Shown here one piece after another: positions 43,160-55,173 of a stretch of 64,000 nucleotides of DNA. Position 1 is the stretch's first letter; each line of letters starts with the position of its first letter. Both the position numbers and the translations under genes were made by a program. The DNA is from Casuarina equisetifolia (lineage: Eukaryota > Streptophyta > Magnoliopsida > Fagales > Casuarinaceae). Under the pieces are notes generated by a model. It worked only from the letters and a program-made list of their open reading frames with translations, was not told where the DNA came from and did not search any database. Location: positions 6,633,354 to 6,697,353 of the forward strand of contig CM052362.1 of the NCBI GenBank assembly GCA_028551475.1, given 5' to 3'.

Positions 43160-46090
43160 GAAGAGGGGACTTATACTAGATTTAGTATGTCATTAATTGC
43201 CTCATCCACTAGACCCAGTTTTTTATTTTATTTACTTACAAAAGACTCTTAGTATCGAAATTATTATATTTTGAGATAAATAAAAAAAATAAAAATGAAG
43301 CACTTTGTAATGTCACATTCTTTTTATTTTGAGCTTATGCATGATTATACTTGGAGAACTAAATCTCATACTCATTTGTCTTTGTAAATTAATTTGTAAT
43401 ATTAAATATACACAAAGATTTCAATATATTCTTTAAGCTTAAGCATAAAAAACACTTCTCACAAGTATTTAGTACATAAATGAAAGGGTATCTTAAAAGG
43501 AATATAGTAAGTTAATATACTAGTAATATTAAACAAGCATTAACAAAAAAAAACACTTCTTACTAGAATCAATTTTAGATAAAAGAGTATCTTATTTAAA
43601 ACTTAAATTATAATATTATGTTAGAAAATTAAATTTTTATACAACAATAGCATAATAAGACTTTTTGAGAAAAATAAAAAAGATGGTTGATGCCATACAA
43701 GAAGAGCAATAAAAAAAGTTGATGATTTGCTTAAGCTACTTACACCTTGTTAGTAAGATTGTTCGATTGCATGGTAAGCGAAAGCATGAAAAAATAAAAA
43801 CAAGTTTTATATCACAGAAATTTCAATCATGTAAAAAGCATCTCCAAGCATAAATTCATGGTTTTTTTTATAAGAACAAATTATAAGGAATGCAAGACAT
43901 TTAGTGTTAAGTAGTAAAGCATTGAGAAGTGAGGTACTAACCTTAAAGTATTTGCAATTTGAGAAGTGAGATTAATATTAGGTTTACTTGTTTTTTAAGA
44001 TTTTTGTTGACTATACTGCACTTGATTTACTTACCTTTTTGGATTACTTAACTTCCTAGATTTTCCTAATTGTATTGCATTTTACTTACTTTTCTAACTT
44101 ATTTATCTTCTTAAGTTTTTTTTTAAAATTGTATTCGGTTTATATTCCTAAGCACCTATATGTAGGAGAAGCTCATATAACATATGTAAATTGCTTTTGT
44201 AGAAGGTTGGTTTCTTAGGTCATGTTTATAACAATGATTAATTTATGGAAATTCTTGCAACACTTGCAAAATCGTTATATTCATCCAAAATCTTAACTTT
44301 CTTCAATATATAAAGATTTGGCATTAAAATATTAGTAAAAATAAAACAAATAAATTGGACTCACTCTTGGTGTTTGATATTGAACAAGAATATCATCGAC
44401 CCTTGAATCAAAAACAAATTTTCCAACAGGTCAAATTTTCTAACATTTGACACTTCTGCCTGATCAATCCTCATTGACTCTACACGGGTCTTTCTGAGAA
44501 TTTAGTTAAACTGTTTGATAGGGAGAAGTGCTAGATGCTGTCGTATTTCGGGCATTAACTTTGGGAACTTCGGCCTATCGTTTGTTTGCCAAGCGTTCAA
44601 AAGCTGGCCGCTTACGGCAGATCCAATGCCTTGCACTTGAAAAGGTTGGGAAAGTTGGTCACTTTTAGCGGCTTTAATGAGCTTATGTTCTAAGCACATA
44701 GTATGCTTTTGTCTTATCTATTTTGTCAGAATTTCACCAACATTATATCATACTCGTAAATAAGGTGGTAGTTGAACCATAAGAGGAATGATATAAAGGT
44801 GAGAGGGACTGGTCATATATCTAGAATGCTAACCCTGCCTGCCTTTTTAAGACAATTTTGGGTAGAAACACTGTAGTCAAAGGCCGGTTATGGGTGGCCA
44901 AGCTAACGTAGACTCGTTTTCCTGGCTAGCCATTAGACGGTTAACCTAGCTAACCATTTGGTGACTGGTTTTTTGTGGTAGTTTGCAAAAGCACCTGATT
45001 TATGGCACCTGTTGTGCTCTCAACGAACCATTACCAATACAAGATTTTTGGGCTTTGGCTTCAGTCCATATGATCCTTTGTTAGCCCAATGTGACCACGG
45101 CTAGAACATGATTTTACTTTGGTAGAAAATGAGGTTTTGGATGTATCTCATCATGGTACCGAAATTTTCAAGTCGTCTCCACTCATGGTGCTAAGTTTCT
45201 CAAGTTGAACCCTATCGAATGACTTTTTGTTTAGTTATATCAATGCTTCTTTTTGGCCAAATTATCTTTACGTTGCAACAGCAGCGGATTTTTTCAGATC
45301 TCCCTCTCTTTCTTTCTCTCACGTCACACACTGCGTGGCGTCTCCAACTTGACAAATAAGCTTAAACAACCTTTACTAAAAACAAGGAAAAGAGTTGGAA
45401 TCAGCCAAAGTATGGAAAGCTACATTAGAGATTAAGACTGACATAAAAATGGCACTTCACGTACCTCATCCGTCATTGTTATGCGACAATCGTTAAGTTA
45501 ATAGGAGAGTTCATTTGATTGTTAACTTTTCTCTCGCTTAAGGCTTACCTGTAACATGTTGTAGTGCTCGGATGGTGATTTCGGCATTCAACATTAAAAG
45601 TGAGTTTCTTTTGGTTTGTTTATCTAGTACGCCATTCAGTATTCATCATTATTTTCATTACCATATATTCTTTTAAAGTACTTCATGCTTAATACATGTT
45701 ATTAAGAAAAGCTTGTCTTAAGCTTGTCCACAAGTAGCGAAAGTGCAACAAATTACAAATACACACGAATCAAAAATCCTATTCTTAACAAGCCATTGTT
45801 TTTTTTTTTCTATGAAAAAAAGGCATTTTTTAGGAGACTTCTTTGGCAACTTGATTTCTTCATAAATCTTCTATTTTCCTGCACAAGTAGGTGTTAATCA
45901 AGTTTTCTGTATCAACAAATTTAAGAATTCAATTGTAAGAAAATTAAAAGAAACTTCTCCTCCTAAAAATCATAGCTAAAGAAAGATCATTCTGAATGAA
46001 TTATAAACTAGTTGAATTGAAATACAAACAAAAACTAATCCAAATATAGGGTTGTATATCATTAAGTAAATTGTTATATCAAACTTTTTT
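43160..46090. other. Intergenic DNA, no gene recognised
   Basis: 43200-44350 is AT-rich. 44460-45480 is less AT-rich and has a few short open frames (for example minus 44699-44502) without family likeness. No element ends were identified. Confidence 0.5.
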
Positions 46091-47389
46091 GTTCTACCTT
46101 ACCTTAATTGGTCTTGATCCATTAGATTCTAATACTAAGAAAGGCATTTCTAATATGGAATAGTTCCTTGGTGATATAACCCATAGTTGGTCTCTTTTCG
46201 GCAATTCCAATGAGCAAGGCCAACATTGAAAATTGAAAGCAAGCAATATTGCCTTTTTGCATCCATTTGGTTTAGGTTTCCAATATGACATCTCTCTTCT
46301 TCTACTTCAATCTCATCCTGTTCAACACAATTATAGTTATCTTCTTCTATACCTATTACTATTTCATCTACTTCCATGTTGAGAACCTTTAGGTCAACAA
46401 TCTGCCCAAGTCTTTTGAGGAAAGCTATCTTAACAAAGGTATGCAAGTTGAAATTGTCGTGGAACCTTTTGTCAATTGGCCTTTTTCCTATGTACGTCTC
46501 CAAAATAAATATCCCATAACTATAGACGTCTCCTTTAGTTGATGCCTCACCACTCATCCTGTATTTTGCAATTCATGCTTTTCAAAGGCATTATTAATAT
46601 AAAGATTTTTTTTTATAGATGTTTAAACATATATTAAGATATCAAAAGACATAATATCTTGAAAAATTTAAAATCTATGCACTTATTTACTTGGAGTAGT
46701 GTAGCCAATAGAACCCCTTATTCCTAATGTGCTAGATCCATTTTAAGAGACATCACTGGCAAGAGAGAGTAGCTTTGCCAAACCGAAATCACTTACATGA
46801 GCAATCATTTCATTGTCAAGAAGAACATTGCTTGGCTTTAGGTCACAATGGATAATTGGTGGGTTACAATGGTCATGAAGATAATGAAGTGCTGAAGCAA
46901 CATCAATTGCAATATTTAGTTTTTAAGTAAGGTCCAACTTTCTAGATTGCTCTCCATTTTGTCCATTCAGATGTAGCCACATCTCTAAGCTTCCATTTTC
47001 CATGAAATCAAACACTATAGCTTTGAATTCATTGCCATTGTAGTCCACACTAGAGCAACATGTGTAGACTTTAATGAGATTCCGATGCTGTATATTTCTT
47101 AACACATTGCACTCTGCCATAAAGCTTTTGAAGCTCTTATTTGTTGAAGGTTCAAGACCTTCACAGCAATCCTTCTTTCTTTTGGATCAAGAATTCCTTT
47201 ATAAACAAGCCAAAACTACCAAAGCCAACTAAATTGTTTTGAGAAAATCCCCTAATTACTTAATAAAGCTTTTTATAAGAAACCTTTAGCATGGCATCAA
47301 TTTCTAAGAGCATGGGAGATGATTTCTTCCCTAATTTCTTCTTCCTATAAAAGGCAACAAAGAATGAAGAAATAACAAAGCATAGAACT

Positions 47390-47965
47390 AGCAAACATAA
47401 TTTCATTGGATGACTTGTTTGTAAGGACAGACTTTTTACAGCAACAGAAATTGTACGATGACTTCCTTCAGTAAACATATATTGTGATTTTTGTCAATCT
47501 CATTTAGAAAATAGAAGTCATTTCTTTTTTGAATGTACGTGGACAAGGATGATTTGAAAAAGTATTCTTGTTTAGAATAGAATCCGACGTGACATGGGAG
47601 GATGGAATGAAGAACTATAATGGATGATCAAAGCAATAAAAGAAAGGGATTTAGTTGCCAAACTTATCAAGATATCTTTCTTAACTTGTATTTATTGCAT
47701 ATGGGTTGAACGAAATAGAAGACGTTTTCAGGGGAAAACAGTGGATATCTCTGTTCTCTTAGTGAAAATAAAGAAGATAATACGAGGGTGAGCTTCTTTG
47801 TTTAGAAATATAAAATCTTCTCAATGCAATATTATTTTGAGTGAGATTTGGAGGCTTCCAACTTTCATCTTTTCATAGATATGGTGCCTTTTGTAATACT
47901 GGGGTATGCCCCTGTGCTTTTGTACTTTAATATGTATTAATACAATTTACCTTTTCACCAAAAAA
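47390..47965 (+). mobile_element. 5'-truncated L1-type LINE in the LRR kinase pseudogene
   Basis: 576 bp on the plus strand, bounded by an exact 13 bp target duplication, AAAGCATAGAACT (47377-47389 and 47966-47978), and ending in an A run. The sequence encodes remnants of the LINE C-terminal zinc-finger region (Y-C-D-F-C, then S-H-F-F-F-E-C-T-W) in frames broken by stops. It splits the membrane-spanning segment of the receptor kinase. Confidence 0.92.
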
Positions 47966-48690
47966 AAAGCATAGAACTCCACAAACAATTATGGTAACTA
48001 ATTTGACAACTTTTGATTTTTCTCGTTTAGGAACTCTATTGTTGCAAGTTGGCAGCCACAATGTTTGAATACCCCACATAGCATTTTCTTTCTAAACACT
48101 GATATTCCACTAGCATTACTGAAGACTCCTTTTGTTGGTACCTCTCCTTCCAAATTATTTGAAGAAATATTCAAATATAGTAAAAGGGGTTTTTCTAGAT
48201 CTTTAGAAATCAATCTTGATAAATTATTTTGTGAAAGATCTTGATGATAGAGAACTTTCAAGGAAGCTAGAGATGTAGGTAAAATTCCTTGAAATGAATT
48301 TCCTTGCAAACAAAGGTACTTTAGAAACAAACAATCTCCAATGGTTTTAGGAATTTCACTAGACAATCTATTTTCAAAGACATCCAAAAAATATATGTTT
48401 TTCAAGTTTCCTACTTTCGTAGGTGGGATGCCGGTGATCAAGTTTTGTGAGAAGTCAAGTTTTCGTAACGATTGTAAAAGAAAGACCTTGGGCATGGCTT
48501 TGTAAAGATTATTTTTCTTCAATATATAACTCTTCCAAACCACTACAGTTTGCGAAACTCGATGGAATGCTTCCTTCCAACTTATTTTGTGATAAGTAAA
48601 GTTTGACTAATCTAGTGATGCCACCAAGGTTTAGAAAATTGAGTTGCTTGGATAAAATTTCCTATGGAATATGGTAAACCACCTCCAAAA

Positions 48691-48772
48691 TTAGGATTTG
48701 AACCCGTAACCAGTAGGACTGTCGGTCAGGGTTTGGCTCAGAGAACGCCATTGAGCCAGGGCCCCCGCCCTT
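48691..48772 (-). mobile_element. tRNA-like SINE fragment in the LRR region
   Basis: About 82 bp on the minus strand with an A box (TGGCTCAATGG, 48748-48758) and a B box (GGTTCAAATCC, 48694-48704) about 43 bp apart. It interrupts an LRR codon run (LERLELNE before, FGGGLPYSIGNF after). Only the tRNA-related head is present; no tail or A run is seen. Confidence 0.65.
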
Positions 48773-48899
48773 TGCTCATTTAATTCTAGCCTTTCCAGTT
48801 AGGTACAATATCCCAAAGATGTGAAGAAATCCAAGTCCTTGATGAATTACTTCCAAGATTATTTCCACCAACATTTAGTTGCTGTACTTATAAATCAAA

Positions 48900-51740
48900 A
48901 TTTTGACTAGTATATGTTATTTATAGGCTATTTTGCATCTAAGCTAAAAATTTCACTCATTTTTTTTAATTCACTGATTTGTAGTGTCAATTTTTCACAT
49001 ATTCAGTTCTCCTTTCATTTTTGTATGTAACAAAGTTTCGATGTCACATTTCTTGGATCTTAAGAACCATCTTTTGTTGCTCACTGACTCACTTATACTT
49101 TGGGTAAGCAAACTTGCTATACTTTTCCAATCAGTATTTTTACAACCACATATCCATTTAAACCTATTCACATGATGTCCACGACTTATTGTGCACCCCC
49201 ACTTATTATAGTTTCGATCCTCTCTTACCGTAGTAGATAACTTTTCTACAGGATGCTAGACGATCTCGTGCAATACAAAAGCCAGGTTCTCACTATGATG
49301 TCCCAATGCTGCCAGCCAAGAAAGGGTTTGAATCAAGTGTTTATGCAATTTAACATATTTTAATCTGGTTAAGTGTTTCAGCTTATAATAGAGCAAAAAG
49401 GCCCAAATTGATTTAGAAGCCCTAACGCTTATAGTCAATCGAACCCATGCTCCGATGTCAGTACATAGAAAACAAGACTCACAGCAGTTTGTATGGCTGC
49501 AAACACAACACTCGAATCAACACTGAAGCTTAAAGATTTAAATCAAAACGGATACCGCATTCTTACAAACATGAAGAAAACAGAGTGCATAACAGGGCAT
49601 CTAGACAATTCGCAGCACAAGCCAAAATAACAAGAAACAGTCCAAGTAAAGCATAATGCCTAAATTGTCCTGTAATAGGGGAAATGAGAGCTTGTTCCGT
49701 GGAAGTTTCTTTTGCTCTTTTGCTTCCAAGCTCTACCAGGTTTTATTTTGGTGAGTACTTTTTGCCTGCGCCTACCCCTGCTGGGATAATTTGGTTCATG
49801 TCGTGACTTAAAATCTCAAAGTGAAATCACTTTCATGCTTGCTTGATAGTAGCCTGATTTTCCCCTGTTGTTGTATAGTTTTATGAAGTTGGTGCAGCTA
49901 ACGTCTGTCGTTGCTGGTTTTTCTCCGAGCTGTGAAGCTTCATGGGGGCTACACTGTATCATAAGCTGGTCCATTGTTAGCTTAGTTTTGGCTTGAGAAG
50001 AGCCTTCTGCTGTCTCGTGTTAGTATCTTGTTCCTTTGCTTGAATGATTGTTATTCATATTTGAGAAAACAGGGGATCCTCATAAAGTCCTCCGATTGAG
50101 AGTGACCTTTTCAGGGACTCCATTTAGCTGCTTGAATTTCTCAGTGCCTTTCTTCATCTTTCTTTCCACGGACCCCAAGTGCTTTTTGCTAAGAACTGAA
50201 ATTGAAATGGGAAAACAGATGTGTTGTGTTTGGTTTGGAAATTTAAATATAAAGGAAAGACTGAAGATTTGACGCCAATAAGAAAAATAGTCGTGCTCTT
50301 TTTTTATTTGGAAATCTAAATATAAAAGGAAAGATTGAAAATTTGATGCAGTCTGTTCTTATAAGAATTGATTTTAAATTAATTGACTAACCGAAAAAAA
50401 AATTAAATAAGGAATTACAACACCATCAGTGGTCGACGAGATTTTTGTGCTTTCTATTTTGCAAATTCTCTATAAACGGAAAAGAAGGAAAATATAGTCG
50501 ATAGAATAGAAAAATTTGTCCATTATTTTTGTAAATCTATAGTCCCTTCAAGATAATGAAAGATTATTAGACAAAATGTCAAATTTTTTATTCTCGTGTT
50601 ATTCAGCTTTGTTTATAATATCAGATAATAATCTCTAATAGTCCAGGTTCTGCATTTTTATGAACTGTCTCACTGACATTGTGTTTGACAAACAGAAGAA
50701 TACATATGGTCACAAAAGAATTCCCTGAACGTAATCGTTTGTAATTGTGGGCTGCATGATAAGGGAACCACCCATTTGAAAGTTTAATGTGCTGCATTTC
50801 TTCTTGAAATCAAACATGAAGAAGCAAAAACCCCAAATCAAACTCGAAATTAATTTCTCTTCTGCAGATAAGATTAGAAGTTAGATTGAAGCTAGAGGCA
50901 CCTGCCTTTTTCACAATGATTAGCCAAACCAGTTCGTTCAACCCACTTATTACATGGTAACAACCATATTTTTTTATGCTTTACTTCAGATCAGCTTGCT
51001 TTTGAAGATACTCCAACATCATCGTGCCGATCATAATACTTAATTCTACGTATCTGCGTTGCTAAAGCAGCTTGTGTATAAAGAAACATAATCTCAAGAT
51101 GTTTTGGAATGCATGGGACAGATTACACTGGAAGTTGGCCCAAGGGAGAGGCTAGATGGAACGCAATCAATTCACAGCCCTGCAAGAGGGGGGGAAGGAA
51201 TCAACCCAAAAGGCCGCAAGAGAGTACAAAAGGAAGCTTGAAATACCAAGTTATTCTGAAAAGAAAGCACGATGGAAAAGAAAGCGGAACTCTAGTCACT
51301 TTCTGCTAACCTTACAGATAAAAAGGCTCTTAAGGAAAAAGCCTAAGTGTATTCCCAAAGCTTGGTATACAATGCCCTCACAATATTTAACTTCACTTTT
51401 TTAAAGTTGTTAATTTAAATACTACAACTGAGTACCCGCAAGTTTTTCTAAATTGGTGGGTCAGATTGAGCCAAAAGGAAGATTGTATCACAAGTCATCA
51501 GGAAAAACCTGTCATTTGCTGCATAATAAGATTAAGCTAACTGTATAAGATAGTACGATAAGTGTCATCCAAATGGCATGATTAAAATGCTTCCATATGA
51601 TCACATTCTAATTAGAGAAGTGTGAACATATAGAAGACAGTATGAACGAAACATTTCCTTTGCTTTCTTCTCAAGATATTCTTGCTTAAACAAAACCTTG
51701 CTTGTATTCACAATTTCATCCCCTTTATCCCCCATGCAGT
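48900..51740. other. Intergenic DNA, no gene recognised
   Basis: Mixed-composition sequence on both strands without a family match. 50230-50650 is AT-rich. Two similar phrases, AATTTAAATATAAAGGAAAGA (50240) and AATCTAAATATAAAAGGAAAGA (50315), form a short imperfect repeat. A TATA box for the XTH gene (TTATATAG) lies at 51745-51752. Confidence 0.5.
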
Positions 51741-51816
51741 ACCCTTATATAGCTTCTTTCAACATTTTATCATTCCCTCAACCCGCAATAACCCATACCT
51801 GATAGACTCAGAAGCA

Positions 51817-52966
51817 ATGAAAAATTACCAGAATGTCATATCCCTTATTGGGTTTTTAATGCTCGGAATAGCTCAACTTTCTGTGGCTTCTGTTGTTTCA
51901 ACAGGGGACTTCAACAAGGATTTCTTCATCATGTGGTCTCCCAACCATGTGAACACTTCTGCTGATGGCCGAACAAGAAGCTTGAAGCTCGACCAAGAAT
52001 CAGGTACCGTAAGAAACTAGGTACATGTTGAACTTTAGAATCCCTCTTGTTTCTTTCCTTTCATTTTTGTTTCGTGGGTTGTTTCCAGGTGCTGGTTTTG
52101 CATCGAACCAGATGTTTCTGTTTGGGCAAATTGACATGCAAATTAAACTGGTACCAGGTCATTCAGCAGGCACTGTTGTGGCCTTTTATGTACGTGACCA
52201 TCTTCTTCTTCTTCTCTGTTGAAGTTATGTTCCTTTATCTTTCTGCTCCATAAAAACGCTTTGGAATGTATTGCAGCTGACATCTGATCAGCCTAACCGT
52301 GACGAGATAGATTTCGAGTTCCTTGGCAATGTGATCGGGAAACCATATATCCTTCAAACAAATATTTTTGCTGACGGCTTTGACGACCGTGAACAAAGGA
52401 TTAGTCTTTGGTTTGATCCCACCAAGGACTTCCATACGTATTCAGTCTTGTGGAATCTTCACCAAATTGTGTAAGCGATTCTCCAAACCTTCACTGCTTT
52501 ATTGACACTTGAGTTTTAAGTAATAGTTACCATTAAAAATGGCATTGTCTTTTCTTCTTGCAGGTTCATGGTGGACACGATTCCCATAAGGGTGTACAGA
52601 AACCATGCAGACAAGGGAGTGGGGTTTCCCCGGTGGCAGCCAATGAGCCTCAAGATCAGCCTCTGGAACGGTGATAGCTGGGCAACAGGAGGTGGCCGCG
52701 ACAAGATCGACTGGTCGAGGGGCCCCTTCATAGCTTCATTCGGGAACTACACGTTCGACGCCTGCGTCTGGCAAGGAAACGCAAGGTTTTGCAGGGCGGA
52801 GAGCTCCGCCAATTGGTGGAACAAGGCGATGTTCAACACCCTGTCATCTACGCAGAGACGGTGGTTCAAATGGGTGAGGAAGTACCACATGATCTATGAC
52901 TACTGCCAAGACAACGAGAGGTTCCACAACAACCTTCCCAAGGAATGCTCTCTTCCTAATTACTGA
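51817..52966 (+). CDS. XTH: Xyloglucan endotransglucosylase/hydrolase (GH16)
   Basis: Four exons, 51817-52003, 52089-52189, 52277-52470 and 52564-52966, give 294 residues with consistent phases and GT-AG borders. The ATG at 51817 is chosen because a typical signal peptide follows (hydrophobic [18 protein letters not shown]). The GH16 active site reads DEIDFEFLG, with both catalytic Glu residues present. The usual N-glycosylation site just after it is absent (N-V-I instead of N-x-S/T). The C-terminal XET domain with conserved Cys (W-Q-G-N-A-R-F-C to Y-D-Y-C and PKECS) is complete. The enzyme cuts and rejoins xyloglucan in the cell wall during growth. Details such as FDPTKDFH suggest the XTH1/XTH2-like group. 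TTATATAG lies about 65 bp upstream. Confidence 0.95.
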
Positions 52967-52969
52967 CCA

Positions 52970-53760
52970 TGACGGAGGAAAATGCAACGTATTTGTTTCT
53001 ATCTCCGCCTGTCCCCCCCCGCCGTCGAGCAGACCAACCGCCGCTATCTACACTATGAACTTAGCTTGAGCTTGCTGCATGTGGAGCGATTTTTTAATAT
53101 TTTATTATTAGCTACTCTTTTTTTCTTAATTTCATTTATTTTACGATTATCTTAACTTAATAATCATATTGGAAGTCTAAATATTTCGTCTAGGTATCTC
53201 TATCCTTAGAAGTAAAGCAACCCTTTTGACGTGGCTCAAGCTTTGTGATTAAGAAATAATTTTCATTTATTCCACGTAATTTAAATTAAACTTGATATCT
53301 TATTAGTAACTTTGAGAATAATCAACAGCATAGGGACGACCTATATGTTGCCATTGCAATGAAAATGCATTTTTTCTGATTGGATTTAATTAATTAAATA
53401 TAATTGTTTTTAAATGAACAACTTTAAACAAAGAGAAAAAGTCAAACACCTATTAGTTCAATAGTAAAACTAGTAAGGCCTAAAAGCTATTAGTCTTAAG
53501 TTCGACAAATGCGTGCATTAAAAAAAAAAAAAGTCAATTTTCCTTTTTCAACTTGGCTCAATTGAGAGCAAATGTTGTTTGTAACTTTTGATTCTAAATT
53601 CAAAACTAAGTACATATGTACGTTAAAAAAAAGGAGGACCTATTAAGCCAACTAACAAGTTGAGTACCTCTCTTCTCTTGGGTACGTGAGTTAGAAAAAG
53701 AAAAAAATGAGTATACAATAAATCACTTTAGGGAAGCCGCTATGCTAATCATGGGTCGAA
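52970..53760. other. XTH 3' flank and AT-rich intergenic DNA
   Basis: Includes a short C run near 53015, then AT-rich sequence up to the first pararetroviral frame. No gene seen. Confidence 0.6.
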
Positions 53761-53782
53761 TGAGTAAAGATTGGCAAATTTA

Positions 53783-54388
53783 ATGAACAGATTACCCCCA
53801 AGTTTTCTATCCAAACAAATCATAGAACCTTTCATATTACCTTTAGGTTCTTATGATAACAAAGGATTCCACTTTGGAACCTTTAAACCTTTTGAAGTAG
53901 TTGGTCCCTCAGAAGCTTGGGGAAACCATAAACTGAAGTGGACGAATTTATTCCTTTTAAATCGTCTAGGATTACCAGGAAATAATGCTGGATCAGATCA
54001 GCTTATAGCTAATCAGATCTACGATATTCCTACAGTTAACCCGCATAGAGACCCTAGTGCCTCTACCAGGTTACAAAATCTCGCTAATCAACTTAGTGAT
54101 GAACTTTCTGAAATCCGAGAAGAGATCAGAAAAGTAAAAAATGACCGAGATTTAGCTACAGCTAAATATCAGTTAGAAAGTAAGCTTGCCTTTCTAGAAC
54201 AACAAGGCATGATACTTAGAACATCTGAAGCTAGACTCAAGAAAATTGAGACTAGATTAGAGAATATCGAAAGAATAGTTATCCAACTAGGCGAACGTCT
54301 AGGGATATCTTCTTCTTCTTCTTCTTCTTCTTCTTCTTCTTCTTCTTCTTCATCACAGATAGAAGCCCCAATTACGGATTCATCCTGA
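53783..54388 (+). CDS. Pararetroviral small ORF 1, coiled-coil protein
   Basis: 201 codons from the ATG at 53783. The N-terminal half has no family that I recognise. Residues about 95-180 form a charged heptad-like helix (L-S-D-E-L-S-E-I-R-E-E-I), then a poly-Ser run encoded by a (TTC)n microsatellite (54308-54351). The frame is undamaged. Its stop codon overlaps the next start as TGATG, a viral re-initiation arrangement. The role is unknown; a virion-associated protein is one possibility. Confidence 0.65.
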   Translation: MNRLPPSFLSKQIIEPFILPLGSYDNKGFHFGTFKPFEVVGPSEAWGNHKLKWTNLFLLNRLGLPGNNAGSDQLIANQIYDIPTVNPHRDPSASTRLQNLANQLSDELSEIREEIRKVKNDRDLATAKYQLESKLAFLEQQGMILRTSEARLKKIETRLENIERIVIQLGERLGISSSSSSSSSSSSSSSSQIEAPITDSS

Positions 54389-55173
54389 TGACCAGCGGCA
54401 GTAAATCAAAGATCGAAGTCGCAATATTTCAAAAGGAAGAATTACCTTCTTTCTTTGTGAAATTACAACAAGATCTCCAGATGATTTATAATCAAATGGA
54501 AATCAAGCATGAGGAAATCTTGAAAAGACTACCTCAACCAAAAAAGTTCCCTTCTGTTATCTCTGAAGACATCTCGATTAGTACAGCTAGTCCAGAACGA
54601 ATAGATCATGGATTTAATGTAATGACAATTGCATTAAATGAGGAACCAGTAGATCTTCAAACCATTGAAGACCTAGAACATCAATTATCTCAAATGCAAG
54701 TTGCAGAAGATAAGTTGAACAATCTGACTGAAGCTTTAGAAACAGAGCTCACGCCAGAAATAGATAGTGAAGTAAGGACGGATATAGCTGACCTAACTCA
54801 TTTTCTAGAAATATCCAGAATTAACAAAAATGTTATGATGGATACGGGTAGACAGCGCCAGACCGGAAGTAATACATCTTCCAGTACGACAGCAGCGTCC
54901 ACCAGCGGAGTTACAGGGAATACAAATCCCAGTACTTCAGCCCCACTTTTTACATCGACTGGAAATACTTCTAGCCATGTAGAAATTCCATTTATCCCTT
55001 CAAGAGAAATGGAAAATGTCGAAGTTCCACCAGGAAGTTGGACAAACTCTAGGACATCTAGGCCTAAGGTTGAGTTGAAAATTATCAAGTCAATATGGAA
55101 CCTATCACAGGACTCTTATGGCTTGAATTCGGTTGTTATGAAGACCGAGAAGAAAAACTCACAGTATGGATAA
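54388..55173 (+). pseudogene. Pararetroviral ORF 2, joins into the capsid region by a frame change
   Basis: 261 codons starting in the TGATG overlap. The first part has a helical region (F-F-V-K-L-Q-Q-D-L-Q), followed by an acidic segment and a Ser/Thr/Asn-rich linker. The last residues, beyond about 55090, lose any pattern, while the +1-shifted frame starting there (55095) continues with capsid-like sequence, so the original frame probably ran on and a small indel broke it. Confidence 0.55.

Larger units (their letters stand above)
46094..48895 (-). pseudogene. LRR receptor-like kinase pseudogene (LRR-XII, EFR/Xa21-like)
   Basis: Minus-strand remnants in the order expected for this class: LRRs from about 48890 (QQLNVGGNNLGS) through 48543-47998 (repeats such as L-R-K-L-D-F-S-Q-N-L-I-T-G-I-P and ending NNLEGEVPTKGVFSNAS); a membrane segment (about 47400-47330, LCFVISSFFVAFYRKKK); and the kinase, with HRNLIKVYTCCSSVD, the non-RD catalytic loop [16 protein letters not shown] and, after the class-typical intron, STKGDVYSYGIFILETYIGK. 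Breaks: a CAA-to-TAA stop after L-D-L-T near 46924, frameshifts, loss of the N-terminal part, a LINE in the membrane segment and a tRNA-like insertion in an LRR. Intact members sense microbial patterns at the plasma membrane; this one cannot. Confidence 0.88.

Noticed and set aside
48691-48772. A functional tRNA gene
   Set aside because: A and B boxes are present but the T-arm stem does not pair well and there is no proper acceptor stem; the block interrupts an LRR gene.
51682-51816. Longer N-terminus for the XTH
   Set aside because: It starts without an ATG and would place non-signal sequence before a clear signal peptide; the TATA box lies inside it.
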